Source: WVXT01 sp964403285
GTDB lineage: Bacteria > UBA6262 > WVXT01
Assembly (NCBI GenBank): GCA_964403285.1
Contig: CAYOFG010000005.1
Span: forward strand, 15,173-79,172
Direction: 5' to 3'
DNA length: 64,000 bases
In this document: piece by piece, positions 49,129-58,734 of the stretch
Layout of the letters: each line of letters starts with the position of its first letter
Position numbering within the stretch: the stretch's first letter is position 1
Notes under the pieces: generated by a model
Seen by the model: only the letters and a program-made list of their open reading frames with translations
The model's database searches: none
What the model was told of the DNA's origin: nothing
Made by a program: the position numbers and the translations under genes

Positions 49129-50601
49129 TCATTTCAGGATAGCCATTCTTTTGGTATCTATAAAATCACCTGCTTTTAACTGATAATAATAGATACCGCG
49201 CGAAAGTCTATCGCCAGCATCGAAATGTTTTGAATAACTTCCTGCCTGCTGATACTCATCCACGATAGTGGCTACTAACTGTCCACAAATGTTATACAGT
49301 TTTAAGGTAACGTGGCAATCCTGAGAAATAGCGTAGTTTATTGTCGTTGATGGATTGAATGGATTGGGATAATTCTGTCCCAAAGAATTTTTTGCTGACT
49401 CGGCTAGTTCTCTTTTATCGCCTGGATCAGACTGTCCAGGTGAAGATGATGAAACGCACATAATCTGATACAGGCAATACCCTGTCCTTTTCGTGGTGAC
49501 ACTTTGTTCTGCCGGGTCTAATGTGGAATCGGGCATAACTTCCCATTGAGATGTTGCTTCATTCCATCCACAGATTACGATATTTTCTGTATCCATCCCC
49601 TGGATATCTTCGTCCCTGAAGAAAAGTCGCACCAGCTTTCTCCCTTTAGGGAAGATAAATCTGGGAGCAATAGGCTTAAGGTTTTGTTCCTCTATAGCAT
49701 TTTCCTCAAGGGTGGTTGAACCTTCATAGGTGACGATGAGTGCGGGGTACCCATTGACAATTTGCGTATCATAATCCAGGGAAATCGTAACATAGTAAAT
49801 TCCCTTGTCCCAATTTCCCCTTACAGTTTCAGTAAGATCCCATTCATAGCCACCGCCTTCAATAATGGGTAAGAAGTAGTGTTTGGCAAATTTATGCTCA
49901 AGCAATCTCGACCACTTGCGGTTTAAGAATTTTCTCAGCCAAAATTTAATTCTCCAATCATTCTTTCGGTAATTCATCCACAACAGGGCTTTTACGATTG
50001 TGGAATCTGAAGATAAGTGCTTGCCTAAACGGAAAATAAACGTCTTTTCTCTGGCATTTACAGGGAAACATTTTCCCGGCCCAATAACTCTTAAGGTGTC
50101 AACTCCGGTAAACTTTTCTCCACTTGCGAGCAATCCTTCAATGGTTATTTCAACTTCGTCTCCGGGACTAAGAACATTTATTAAATCTCCTCTTGCAAAC
50201 TTCGCTAATAGACAATTATCGCTTTCTGTCCCTGACTTCGTCGTTTTATCTGCGGGTATTGGTTCTATGGGATATCCATCGATTGCCGAGATTTGTACGG
50301 TATTTCCATCAATCTGATTGACATTGAACTCATCCGGCAATCTAATAGATGCGGTAATATATTTACCCATGCTCTTAAGGTTTATGGTGTTTGGGGTTAT
50401 ATTCACGGTTACTGCTATGGGTTCGGGAGGTGGAGGTTCAGGTGGAGGTGGAGGCACGTCATCATCAAGATCATCGTCTATAGGTTCATCGACAGGCTCT
50501 CCCATCACGACAACTGTGTCGGCTTGGGCAAAAGTAGGGAAAATAGATAAACCCGTTATCAGCAAACAGCCAATCAGAAATAGCATAAGGGTTTTTTTCA
50601 T
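49129..50601 (-). CDS. Secreted protein with type IX-like C-terminal sorting domain under c-di-GMP control
   Basis: 490 residues. A signal peptide (MKKTLMLFLIGCLLITGLS...AQA) is followed by an acidic and Pro-rich linker (DDDLDDD, PPPPPEPPPPEP at ~40-62), an Ig-like region (VTVNITPNTINLKSMG), a central segment, and the C-terminal QNYPNPFNPSTTINY...VTLKLYNICGQLVATI...GIYYYQLKAGDF, a standard type IX/FlgD-like sorting domain. It is preceded by a c-di-GMP-I riboswitch and terminator. It is probably a surface adhesin or matrix component; no catalytic domain is recognised. Confidence 0.82.
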   Translation of the reverse strand: MKKTLMLFLIGCLLITGLSIFPTFAQADTVVVMGEPVDEPIDDDLDDDVPPPPPEPPPPEPIAVTVNITPNTINLKSMGKYITASIRLPDEFNVNQIDGNTVQISAIDGYPIEPIPADKTTKSGTESDNCLLAKFARGDLINVLSPGDEVEITIEGLLASGEKFTGVDTLRVIGPGKCFPVNAREKTFIFRLGKHLSSDSTIVKALLWMNYRKNDWRIKFWLRKFLNRKWSRLLEHKFAKHYFLPIIEGGGYEWDLTETVRGNWDKGIYYVTISLDYDTQIVNGYPALIVTYEGSTTLEENAIEEQNLKPIAPRFIFPKGRKLVRLFFRDEDIQGMDTENIVICGWNEATSQWEVMPDSTLDPAEQSVTTKRTGYCLYQIMCVSSSSPGQSDPGDKRELAESAKNSLGQNYPNPFNPSTTINYAISQDCHVTLKLYNICGQLVATIVDEYQQAGSYSKHFDAGDRLSRGIYYYQLKAGDFIDTKRMAILK

Positions 50602-50614
50602 TATTACCCCTGGA

Positions 50615-50666
50615 ATAAAAAAACCGGCTTGCCTACTCTTTTAGAGTTTTTTCGGCAACCCGGCTC
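50615..50666 (-). terminator. Riboswitch 3 terminator
   Basis: Minus-strand reading: CCGGGTTGCC, an inner CTCTAAAAGAG hairpin, GGCAAGCCGG and TTTTTTTA, ending about 14 bases before the start codon. The 5' arm AGCCGGGTTGCCGAA nearly duplicates the aptamer's own 3' segment AGCTGGTTGCCGAA. Confidence 0.9.
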
Positions 50667-50675
50667 GCATGGAAC

Positions 50676-50770
50676 GGTATCTTCGGCAACCAGCTAGCAT
50701 AGACCTACCGGTCTTTAGCCCCGTGGCTTTGCGTCCTCCGATTTCTCGGAGTTTGCCTTTATCGAATACC
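50676..50770 (-). promoter_or_regulatory. Cyclic-di-GMP-I riboswitch 3
   Basis: Minus-strand blocks in order: AAAGGCAAAC, the stem CTCCG/CGGAG, GGACGCAAAGCC, GGTTGCCGAAGA. Outer stem P1 is GGTAT (50770-50766) with ATACC (50680-50676). It matches the canonical class better than copies 1 and 2 (GGACGC rather than GGGCGC). The terminator at 50615-50666 forms the expression platform. Confidence 0.94.
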
Positions 50771-50785
50771 CCTGTTTTCATTACA

Positions 50786-50814
50786 AGTATATCACACAAA
50801 TTGGGAATTGTCAA
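50786..50814 (-). promoter_or_regulatory. Promoter upstream of riboswitch 3
   Basis: Minus strand TTGACA (50814-50809), 17-bp spacer, TATACT (50791-50786), about 15 bp before the aptamer. Confidence 0.85.
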
Positions 50815-50896
50815 CGTGAAAAAATACGGAGAAATAAGTAATAACCCCTTAAAAATACTTGACAGAAAAAAAGATATTTTATAAAATCAAGGAGCT

Positions 50897-51532
50897 ATGG
50901 AAACAGGAACATTAAGACAAATCGGTTTAATAGTTGGCGCATACCTTTTAGGATCGGTCTCTTCGGCATACTATGTTACAAAATGGAAGAAGAGAGCCGA
51001 TATACGAGAATTGGGTTCGGGTAATGCTGGAGCCAGGAATGTGATGTTAACGGTGGGAGCCTCCTTGGGGATTGCAGTAGCTATTTTCGATATTCTTAAG
51101 GGCGCGGTGCCTATACTTTTTGCCAAGGCTCTTAAAATGCCCCCTCATACCGTTACTCTCACGGCTCTTGCCGCAATTTCTGGACACAATTGGCCAATTT
51201 TTCTCCAGTTTCGTGGAGGTTCTGGACTGGCCACTCTGGGGGGAGTGATTCTTCCCCTGATGCCTCGCGAGGCTTTTCTTCTCTCTCTGGTGGGGATGGG
51301 AGTAGGTTGGACCTGGGTACGTTTTCCTGCCTGGTGTCAGAAAGCGCCACCTATAGAGAGTAGCTGTCTGTTTATATATATTATCTGTCCTTTTCTGGCA
51401 TGGCATTTTGGTGAGCCTATCTATTTAATCACCTTTCCTCTCTATGTGGGAATCCCCATCATTATTCGGCGTATCTCTCTCCTTAAAAATGGGCTGTACG
51501 AACGGGTAGATGAGTTCCGGAAACCCTGTTAG
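50897..51532 (+). CDS. plsY: Acyl-phosphate:glycerol-3-phosphate acyltransferase (PlsY)-like
   Basis: A 211-residue multi-pass membrane protein. The three PlsY motifs are recognisable: GAYLLGSVSSAYYV, RELGSGNAGARNVM and SGHNWPIFLQFRGGSGLATLGG. The last carries Ser where most PlsY proteins have Lys (GGKG), so activity should be checked. The C-terminus has two further helices. PlsY starts phospholipid synthesis by acylating glycerol-3-phosphate. It stands alone, downstream of a divergent promoter region. Confidence 0.82.
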   Translation: METGTLRQIGLIVGAYLLGSVSSAYYVTKWKKRADIRELGSGNAGARNVMLTVGASLGIAVAIFDILKGAVPILFAKALKMPPHTVTLTALAAISGHNWPIFLQFRGGSGLATLGGVILPLMPREAFLLSLVGMGVGWTWVRFPAWCQKAPPIESSCLFIYIICPFLAWHFGEPIYLITFPLYVGIPIIIRRISLLKNGLYERVDEFRKPC

Positions 51533-51644
51533 TTAAAAATCACACCAAGAAATACTCTTCCCCTATTGCATTAGTTCACAAATTATGTTAAAATAAACCT
51601 CTCTATTCTCTAACTGAAAGTATTTCTTTTAAGGAGAAAGGGTT

Positions 51645-52901
51645 ATGGATAGTATAAAAGAAATGGAAAAGATGGCAAGAAGGGCAAAGCTGGCGGCGAG
51701 TGGAATGGCTAATCTGAGTCCTTCATTGAAGAAAAAAGCACTCGTGGCGATGGCTAAGGCGATTGAGGAAAAAGCTCTAAATATCAAATCCAAAAATAGA
51801 ATCGACCTAAAAAAGGCCAAAGAAGAGGGTCTTACTCCCGCATTAATTGACAGGCTAACTCTGAATGACAAAAGAATCAAGAACATGGCTAAAAGTTTAA
51901 AGGAAATAGCCAAACTGCCCGATCCGATTGGCGAAGTTATTGAAGAGAAGCTAAGACCCAATGGCTTAAGAATCAAAAAAGTCAGGGTTCCTCTGGGTGT
52001 TATAGCCATAATCTATGAATCCCGTCCCAATGTCACCTGTGATGCAGCGGGGTTATGTCTTAAGGCAGGTAATGCAGTTATCTTGCGTGGCGGTTCAGAA
52101 GCAATAAATTCTAATATGATTATTGCCAGGGTCTTGCAACAGGCTGCTTATTCATCAGGGATTCCTCAGGGTGCAATCCAGTTGGTAGAGACCACGGATA
52201 GGGAAGCAGTATTCCAACTCATAAAGATGGATGAGTTTATCGATGTAGTAATTCCTCGAGGCAGTGAAGAGATGATAAAGAAAATAAAAGCCAGCGCTAC
52301 TGTTCCCGTGATTGGTCATGGTAAGGGACTATGCCACGTTTATGTAGATAAGAATGCTGACCTGAAAATGGCAGAGAGGATATGTTTCAATGCTAAAGTG
52401 CAGAGACCAGGCGTGTGCAACGCTATGGAAACTCTTTTAGTCCATAAGGATATTGCAGGTAAATTCTTACCCGGTATGATTAGGAAATTTGAGGAAGCGA
52501 AGGTGGAAATTCGCGGGGATGAAAAGACCAAAAGACTGTTTACGCATATTAAAAGTGCCAGTGAAGAGGATTGGAGTACTGAATATCTGGATCTGATTCT
52601 CTCAGTCAAAGTCGTTGACTCGCTCTCAGAAGCCATAGACCATATCAGTAAGTATGGATCGGGGCATTCCGAGGCAATTGTAACCAGGGACAAGGATGCA
52701 GCCCAAAGATTTCTAAAGGAAATAGATGCCGCTTCCGTTTTCTGGAATGCCTCTACCAGGTTTACGGATGGGGGAGAGTTTGGGATGGGGGCGGAGATTG
52801 GCATCTCTAACCAGAAACTGCACGCCCGGGGCCCAATGGGCGTAAGGGAGTTGACCAGTACGAAGTTTGTAATATTTGGAAATGGACAGATAAGAGAGTG
52901 A
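51645..52901 (+). CDS. proA: Gamma-glutamyl phosphate reductase
   Basis: A 418-residue NADPH-dependent enzyme of proline synthesis, with the expected length. Conserved segments: VPLGVIAIIYESRPNVTCDAAGLCLKAGNAVILRGGSEA, ETTDREAV, VIGHGKGLCHVYVD, the catalytic Cys in NAKVQRPGVCNAMETLLVH, and FTDGGEFGMGAEIGISNQKLHARGPMG. Start after AAGGAGAAAGGGTT. proB is not in the window. proA is followed by nadD, LCP and rsfS, a common conserved order. Confidence 0.97.
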   Translation: MDSIKEMEKMARRAKLAASGMANLSPSLKKKALVAMAKAIEEKALNIKSKNRIDLKKAKEEGLTPALIDRLTLNDKRIKNMAKSLKEIAKLPDPIGEVIEEKLRPNGLRIKKVRVPLGVIAIIYESRPNVTCDAAGLCLKAGNAVILRGGSEAINSNMIIARVLQQAAYSSGIPQGAIQLVETTDREAVFQLIKMDEFIDVVIPRGSEEMIKKIKASATVPVIGHGKGLCHVYVDKNADLKMAERICFNAKVQRPGVCNAMETLLVHKDIAGKFLPGMIRKFEEAKVEIRGDEKTKRLFTHIKSASEEDWSTEYLDLILSVKVVDSLSEAIDHISKYGSGHSEAIVTRDKDAAQRFLKEIDAASVFWNASTRFTDGGEFGMGAEIGISNQKLHARGPMGVRELTSTKFVIFGNGQIRE

Positions 52902-53186
52902 ATTAAAGTTAAAAGATAGTTTATTCCTCGCTGAGAGAAACGGGCTCAATAAATTGAGCCCCTACAAATCTTCGATTTTTGGCTAAAAATTCCAAAAGCT
53001 CTTCACAAACCATATTTTGAATGTTGTAGCGGCAGAGCGATAGCTCTGCATTGTAATCGTGTCACTGCGAGCGACTGAAAGGAGCGTGGCAGTCTGGAGA
53101 TTGCTTCGGTCGCCTGCTCCCTCGCAATGACAGCGCTTTGCGGCTACAGGATAGATAGTGTAGGTTGGAAAAATGGAGGGGGTAGG
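52902..53186. repeat. Composite intergenic repeat cluster
   Basis: Contains GGGCTCAATAAATTGAGCCC (also at 61819), the phrase CTACAAATCTTCGATTTTT shared with 45880, GCAGAGCGATAGCTCTGC shared with 45830, and the CACTGCGAGCGACTGAAAGGAG...CTCGCAATGAC palindrome shared with 60366 and the MITE interiors. No gene is present before the nadD ribosome-binding site. Confidence 0.7.
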
Positions 53187-53774
53187 ATGCGAATTGGGAT
53201 TCTCGGAGGGGTGTTTAATCCCATCCACTATGGGCACTTAGTCATCGCCGGTGAGGCTAAGGATAAGCTTAATTTGGATAAGGTTATTTTTGTTCCCACA
53301 GGAAAGGCACCACATAAGAAGGTAAAAGGGGCTACTCCTGAGGAGCGGTATCAGATGGTCTCTCTGGCGATAAAGGGGAATTCTTCGTTCGAGGTTTCTC
53401 CTATAGAGATAGAAAAGAGCAAGCTTGCGAGTCGTCCCACTTTTACTCTGGAAACGATAAGAGAATTTATAAAGATTTACAATAAAGCAAAAATATATTT
53501 CATCGTCGGGTTAGACGAAATGCTAAAAATCTCTACCTGGAAAGAACCGAAGAAGTTGCTGGAACTTTGCAAATTTGTAGTCGTTACCAGGCCGGGTTAT
53601 GAATCAAGTAAGTTGGATGAAAGAATAGCTTCTAAAGTTATGATGCTACAAGTTCCCGGCTTAGAGATTTCTGCTTCCGACATTCGCAAGAGAATAAAAA
53701 CTGGCAGGCCAATCAGATATTTACTGCCCCCCTCAGTAGAAGAGTATATTCGTAAGAAGAGACTATACTCTTAA
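53187..53774 (+). CDS. nadD: Nicotinate-nucleotide adenylyltransferase
   Basis: 195 residues from the ATG at 53187, preceded by GGAGGGGGTAGG; a longer frame from 53127 runs into repeats and is rejected. It transfers AMP from ATP to nicotinate mononucleotide in NAD synthesis. The nucleotidyltransferase motifs GGVFNPIHYGHLVIA, VPTGKAPHK and, near the C-terminus, EISASDIRKRI (the ISSTxIR motif) are present. The LCP gene starts 2 bp after its stop. Confidence 0.96.
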   Translation: MRIGILGGVFNPIHYGHLVIAGEAKDKLNLDKVIFVPTGKAPHKKVKGATPEERYQMVSLAIKGNSSFEVSPIEIEKSKLASRPTFTLETIREFIKIYNKAKIYFIVGLDEMLKISTWKEPKKLLELCKFVVVTRPGYESSKLDERIASKVMMLQVPGLEISASDIRKRIKTGRPIRYLLPPSVEEYIRKKRLYS

Positions 53775-53776
53775 AA

Positions 53777-55003
53777 ATGAAAAAGCTAAGAATTCCCATA
53801 AAGAAGTTAATTTTAGCTTGCATATTAGTCTGTATAGCTCTATTTATCTTCTTCTCTTATAATGGTAAGATTTTTCAATTCATCAGACAGGGGAAGCGAA
53901 TCAATATCCTGGTTCTGGGATGTGATGAGCTAAAGTTTGCCAAACACGCTGATGTAATAATGTTGTTAAGTTATGAACCCAGAACAAGATTCCTGGACGT
54001 CCTGTCGATTCCCCGCGACACCAAGGTTTCCTGTTCCAAAGAGCTCTCCTGGTGGGGGTACAGAAAGATAAGTGAAATTTATGCCCTGGTGTATAGGAAA
54101 ACTCAAACCATTGGTGAAGCTTGTCTTTCTTTGAAGAATGCGATAGAAAATGTTTTGGAAATGGAAATACCATTATACTTGCAGATTAATTATCAGGGAG
54201 TGGTTAATATAGTCGATACTATTGGCGGCGTGACAGTAAATATCGACGAACCGATGGATTACGACGATCACACAGCAGATTTACATATTCACTTTACGGT
54301 GGGAGAGAAAGGATTAAACGGAGACGGAGTGTTAGAGTATATTCGATTTCGGGATAGGTTACTGGGAGATAAGGGTAGAGTTGAGAGGCAACAGAGACTC
54401 CTTAAACTCATCGCCCGAAAGATGGGGGACCCGAAAATTCTGCTGAAAACCCCCCAAATCTATCGAAATATAAAAGGCAACATCTGGACAAATCTCAGCT
54501 TCTGGGATTTTTTGGCTCTGGCCAATGAGATGAGAAGTTTCGACCAGGAAAATCTGAGGATCCAGAGTTTGCCTGGGAAATCGGAATATATCAGGGGGGT
54601 GGACTACTGGGTCCCGGATAAGAAAATGTCTGAAGAGGTTGTTCAGGTAATTATGAATAGTTATAGAATTGGTGGAAAAGCTTCTCGGCCTGTCTATTCC
54701 GGGGGGAAACTCGATCAAATAGTAAAGGTGGAAGTATGGAATGCCACTAATAGAGGAGATTTAGCCTATGATGTCCAGCGTAAATTGAGGCAGTATGGGA
54801 TCGATGCTGTTCGCTGGGGTAATTTTGGAATTCATAAGAAATATACCACAGTCATAGATCGTCTTGGCGATATTGAAGTGGCTCAGAAAGTAGCAAAAAT
54901 AGTTGGCTCGAGCGTAGTAAAAACGGAAATTGACACGACGAGATTTGTCGACCTCTCAATTGTTCTCGGTAGTGACTTTATAGAAGTGGGCGAGCCTGAA
55001 TAA
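53777..55003 (+). CDS. LytR-CpsA-Psr (LCP) family protein with LytR_C domain
   Basis: A 408-residue protein with one N-terminal TM helix (~8-27) and an extracytoplasmic LCP domain (NILVLGCDE, DVIMLLSYEPRTRFLDVLSIPRDTKV, GGVTVNIDEPMDYDDH, EYIRFRDRLLGDKGRVERQQRLL), followed by a LytR_C domain (~315-400: VKVEVWNATNRGDLAYDVQRKL). LCP proteins transfer lipid-linked glycans to cell-wall polymers in Gram-positives. In diderms the role is less clear. The Arg residues that bind the pyrophosphate (R in PRDT, RFRDR) are present. Confidence 0.9.
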   Translation: MKKLRIPIKKLILACILVCIALFIFFSYNGKIFQFIRQGKRINILVLGCDELKFAKHADVIMLLSYEPRTRFLDVLSIPRDTKVSCSKELSWWGYRKISEIYALVYRKTQTIGEACLSLKNAIENVLEMEIPLYLQINYQGVVNIVDTIGGVTVNIDEPMDYDDHTADLHIHFTVGEKGLNGDGVLEYIRFRDRLLGDKGRVERQQRLLKLIARKMGDPKILLKTPQIYRNIKGNIWTNLSFWDFLALANEMRSFDQENLRIQSLPGKSEYIRGVDYWVPDKKMSEEVVQVIMNSYRIGGKASRPVYSGGKLDQIVKVEVWNATNRGDLAYDVQRKLRQYGIDAVRWGNFGIHKKYTTVIDRLGDIEVAQKVAKIVGSSVVKTEIDTTRFVDLSIVLGSDFIEVGEPE

Positions 55004-55034
55004 AAAAAGCGACATAAAAAATGGCATAGCTTTA

Positions 55035-55118
55035 TCAGAAAGCCCCGATTTCATCGGGGAGGCATCAGATTATAGCCTAAACTTCCGCTTTAGCGGAAGG
55101 ATGTTTAGGAGGAAATAG
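55035..55118. repeat. Hairpins between LCP and rsfS
   Basis: CCCCGATttcATCGGGG (dispersed palindrome family) is followed by a nested hairpin CCTAAAC...CCGCTttAGCGG...GTTTAGG ending just before the rsfS ribosome-binding site. No T-tract, so termination is not indicated. Confidence 0.65.
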
Positions 55119-55134
55119 GCGGATTCACACAAGA

Positions 55135-55515
55135 ATGAATTTCAGAAATTTAGCTAAAGAATGTGCAGGTCTTGCCTTGGCGAAGAAGGCAAAGGAGATA
55201 TTAATTCTGGATGTCCGTAAATTGACATCGATTGCAGATTATTTTGTAATTTGCAGTGGTAGATCTAACATACATGTGGAGACTATTGCCGAGTCGATAG
55301 TTGCAAAATTGAAAGATGAAGGGATTCGTCCCCTCCATATAGAAGGAGAAAAACAGGCACAGTGGGTACTCATAGATTATATAGGGACAATTGTTCACGT
55401 GTTCTACGGAGAGACAAGAAAGTTCTATGGGTTGGAAAAACTCTGGGGGGAAGGGGAGAGAGTAGGATTCCAGGGGCAAGAAAAAAAGAAGCTCAAGAGG
55501 TCAAGTAGATTATAA
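55135..55515 (+). CDS. rsfS: Ribosomal silencing factor RsfS
   Basis: A 126-residue protein of the Iojap/RsfS family. It binds ribosomal protein L14 and blocks subunit joining when nutrients are scarce. The conserved stretches are ILDVRKLTSIADYFVICSGRSNIHVETIAESI, EGEKQAQWVLIDYIGTIVHVF and FYGLEKLWG. The last ~15 residues are a basic extension. The position after nadD-LCP is the usual one. Confidence 0.96.
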   Translation: MNFRNLAKECAGLALAKKAKEILILDVRKLTSIADYFVICSGRSNIHVETIAESIVAKLKDEGIRPLHIEGEKQAQWVLIDYIGTIVHVFYGETRKFYGLEKLWGEGERVGFQGQEKKKLKRSSRL

Positions 55516-55535
55516 GAATTTTAAGGAAGAATAGA

Positions 55536-57158
<1,623 letters not shown>

Positions 57159-57183
57159 AGTAAAAGATAGACGGAAAAAAGGA

Positions 57184-57345
57184 CTGGAGTCCTCCCGAAA
57201 GGGAGGATTAATTTATAGGTCGGTCACCCTTAAGGGTGACGAAGAACGGCACTCTGAAGAGTGCCCGACCCCGATAAATATCGGGGAGTCCTCCCGAAAG
57301 GGAGGAATAATCCCGATTTTATCGGGGGGATTCCAGGGATTTTCG
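57184..57345. repeat. Hairpin array, inverted copy of 34500-34592
   Basis: CCTCCCGAAAGGGAGG, GTCACCCTTAAGGGTGAC, GGCACTCTGAAGAGTGCC, CCCCGATAAATATCGGGG, a second CCTCCCGAAAGGGAGG and CCCGATTTTATCGGGG follow one another: six palindromes in about 160 bp. The middle ~60 bp is the reverse complement of the 34500 array. Confidence 0.8.
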
Positions 57346-57376
57346 TTGATATTTTGGGTTGGTTGGGAGGTGAAGG

Positions 57377-58108
57377 ATGAGGAGAAAAAATTTCCTTTTG
57401 TTACTGGGTGTTGTGGTGATTGGGTTTGGTTTTTTGCTCGCGGCAAAATTACAAATGGAAAAGGAGGGGATAATGAGAATTAAATGGTATGGGCACGCCT
57501 GCTTTTTGGTAGAAGCAAAAGATGGAACAAAGGTCATTACCGATCCTTTTGATGAGTCTATAGGATACCAGATTCCTGAGGATAAGCCAGATATAGTTAC
57601 TGTGAGTCATAGCCATTTTGACCATAATGCGGTGGACTTGCTTCAGGGCGATCCTGAGGTAGTGAAGAATGTGGGAGAGACAGAGGTCAAAGGGATAATC
57701 TTTAAGGGCATTAAAAGTTTCCACGATAAAAACAAAGGGGCTCAGCGAGGAAGCAACATTATTTTCGTTTTTGCTATTGATGGGGTAAGGTTCTGCCATT
57801 TGGGAGACCTGGGTCACCTCTTAAGTAGTGAACAACAGAAAGAGATAGGAGAAGTGGATGTTTTGTTTATTCCTGTAGGAGGTACTTTTACTATAGATGG
57901 CCGGGAGGCGCAAGAAGTTTCTCAGCAATTGAATCCCAGATTGATTATTCCTATGCATTATAAAACAGAAGCTTGCAATATTGGTATCGCTTCCTGTGAG
58001 GAATTCCTGAAAGGGTTTACAAAAGTAGAAAAAATGGCAGAATGGCAAGGAAATAAAGAATCCCTGCCTTCCGAACAGACAGTTTTAGTTCTGGAATATG
58101 GCAGGTAG
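57377..58108 (+). CDS. MBL-fold metal-dependent hydrolase (UPF0173-like), possibly with membrane anchor
   Basis: 243 residues. A hydrophobic N-terminal segment (FLLLLGVVVIGFGFLLAA) precedes the metallo-beta-lactamase fold, whose metal ligands are SHSHFDHNAVD, HLGDLGH and MHYKTE. IKWYGHACFLVEAKDGTKVITDPF is typical of UPF0173 hydrolases. Two starts are credible: ATG 57377 (GGGAGGTGAAGG) yields a membrane-anchored or exported form; ATG 57473 (AAAAGGAGGGGATA) yields a cytosolic protein of standard family length. Substrate unknown. Confidence 0.88.
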   Translation: MRRKNFLLLLGVVVIGFGFLLAAKLQMEKEGIMRIKWYGHACFLVEAKDGTKVITDPFDESIGYQIPEDKPDIVTVSHSHFDHNAVDLLQGDPEVVKNVGETEVKGIIFKGIKSFHDKNKGAQRGSNIIFVFAIDGVRFCHLGDLGHLLSSEQQKEIGEVDVLFIPVGGTFTIDGREAQEVSQQLNPRLIIPMHYKTEACNIGIASCEEFLKGFTKVEKMAEWQGNKESLPSEQTVLVLEYGR

Positions 58109-58158
58109 ATTGGCTTATTTCTTTTGATTAATTGTGGATGTGGATGTGGATAATATTC

Positions 58159-58187
58159 TTGACAGTCTATATAAAATATGGTATAAA
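58159..58187 (+). promoter_or_regulatory. Consensus promoter of the HU gene
   Basis: TTGACA (58159-58164), 17-bp spacer, TATAAA (58182-58187). It leaves a leader of about 250 nt before the HU start codon. Confidence 0.85.
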
Positions 58188-58194
58188 AAACAAG

Positions 58195-58440
58195 TTAATC
58201 TCATAATAAATGTTAATTGATCCGTGCCACTGCAGTTGTCTGGACTATTTGGGAGTTGTTACTCTGTATAGTATTCCGATGCATGGGTGATAAGGAAAGT
58301 GATTGCACCGATGAGGACAGTGGCGGGACAAATAGAAAGGAGGGTCGCTGTTCCGACGAATAAGGAGGAACGGGGTAGCGACGCCTGCGAGTCGGTGAGC
58401 AGGCGGGTCACCGAGTGAAGCGAAGCGAAAGGAGGTGAGT
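58195..58440 (+). other. Long GC-rich structured leader of the HU gene
   Basis: About 245 nt with no credible reading frame. It is more GC-rich than its surroundings and full of self-complementary segments (for example GCCTGC...GCAGGC and CGGTGA...TCACCG near 58391-58412). It shares the phrases CGACGAATAAGGAG and CGAGcGAAGCGAAG with the block at 58950-59000. It may be a regulatory leader, perhaps autoregulatory, or a repeat-derived segment. Confidence 0.5.
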
Positions 58441-58444
58441 AAGG

Positions 58445-58720
58445 TTGAATCAAGTTCAATTAATAGAGAAAGTAGCAAAAGCAGGAAAGATTAAGAAGGC
58501 TGCAGCTGGAAGGGCTATAAAGGCTATGGTAACGAACATTGTGGACTCTTTGAAATCTGAAAGCCGAGTAGTTATTGCTGGTTTGGGCACGTTCAAAGTG
58601 AAGGCGACCAAGCCAAGGACAGGAAGAAATCCAAAGACTGGTGAGAGTATCCAAATCGCTGCTAGCAAGAGGGTATTATTTAAACCCAGTCTTGGCTTGA
58701 AGAAAATGTTGAAATCGTAA
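58445..58720 (+). CDS. HU-family DNA-binding protein
   Basis: A 91-residue histone-like protein with a TTG start 8-9 bases after a near-perfect AAAGGAGGTGA. The helical N-terminal half (MNQVQLIEKVAKAGKIKKAAAGRAIKAM-type) is followed by VVIAGLGTFKVKATKPRTGRNPKTGE with the DNA-intercalating Arg-Asn-Pro arm and KRVLFKPSLGLKKML. HU dimers bend and compact DNA. The alanine and lysine content in the first helix pair is high but normal for the family. Confidence 0.95.
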   Translation: MNQVQLIEKVAKAGKIKKAAAGRAIKAMVTNIVDSLKSESRVVIAGLGTFKVKATKPRTGRNPKTGESIQIAASKRVLFKPSLGLKKMLKS

Positions 58721-58734
58721 GGTTGAATCATCAC

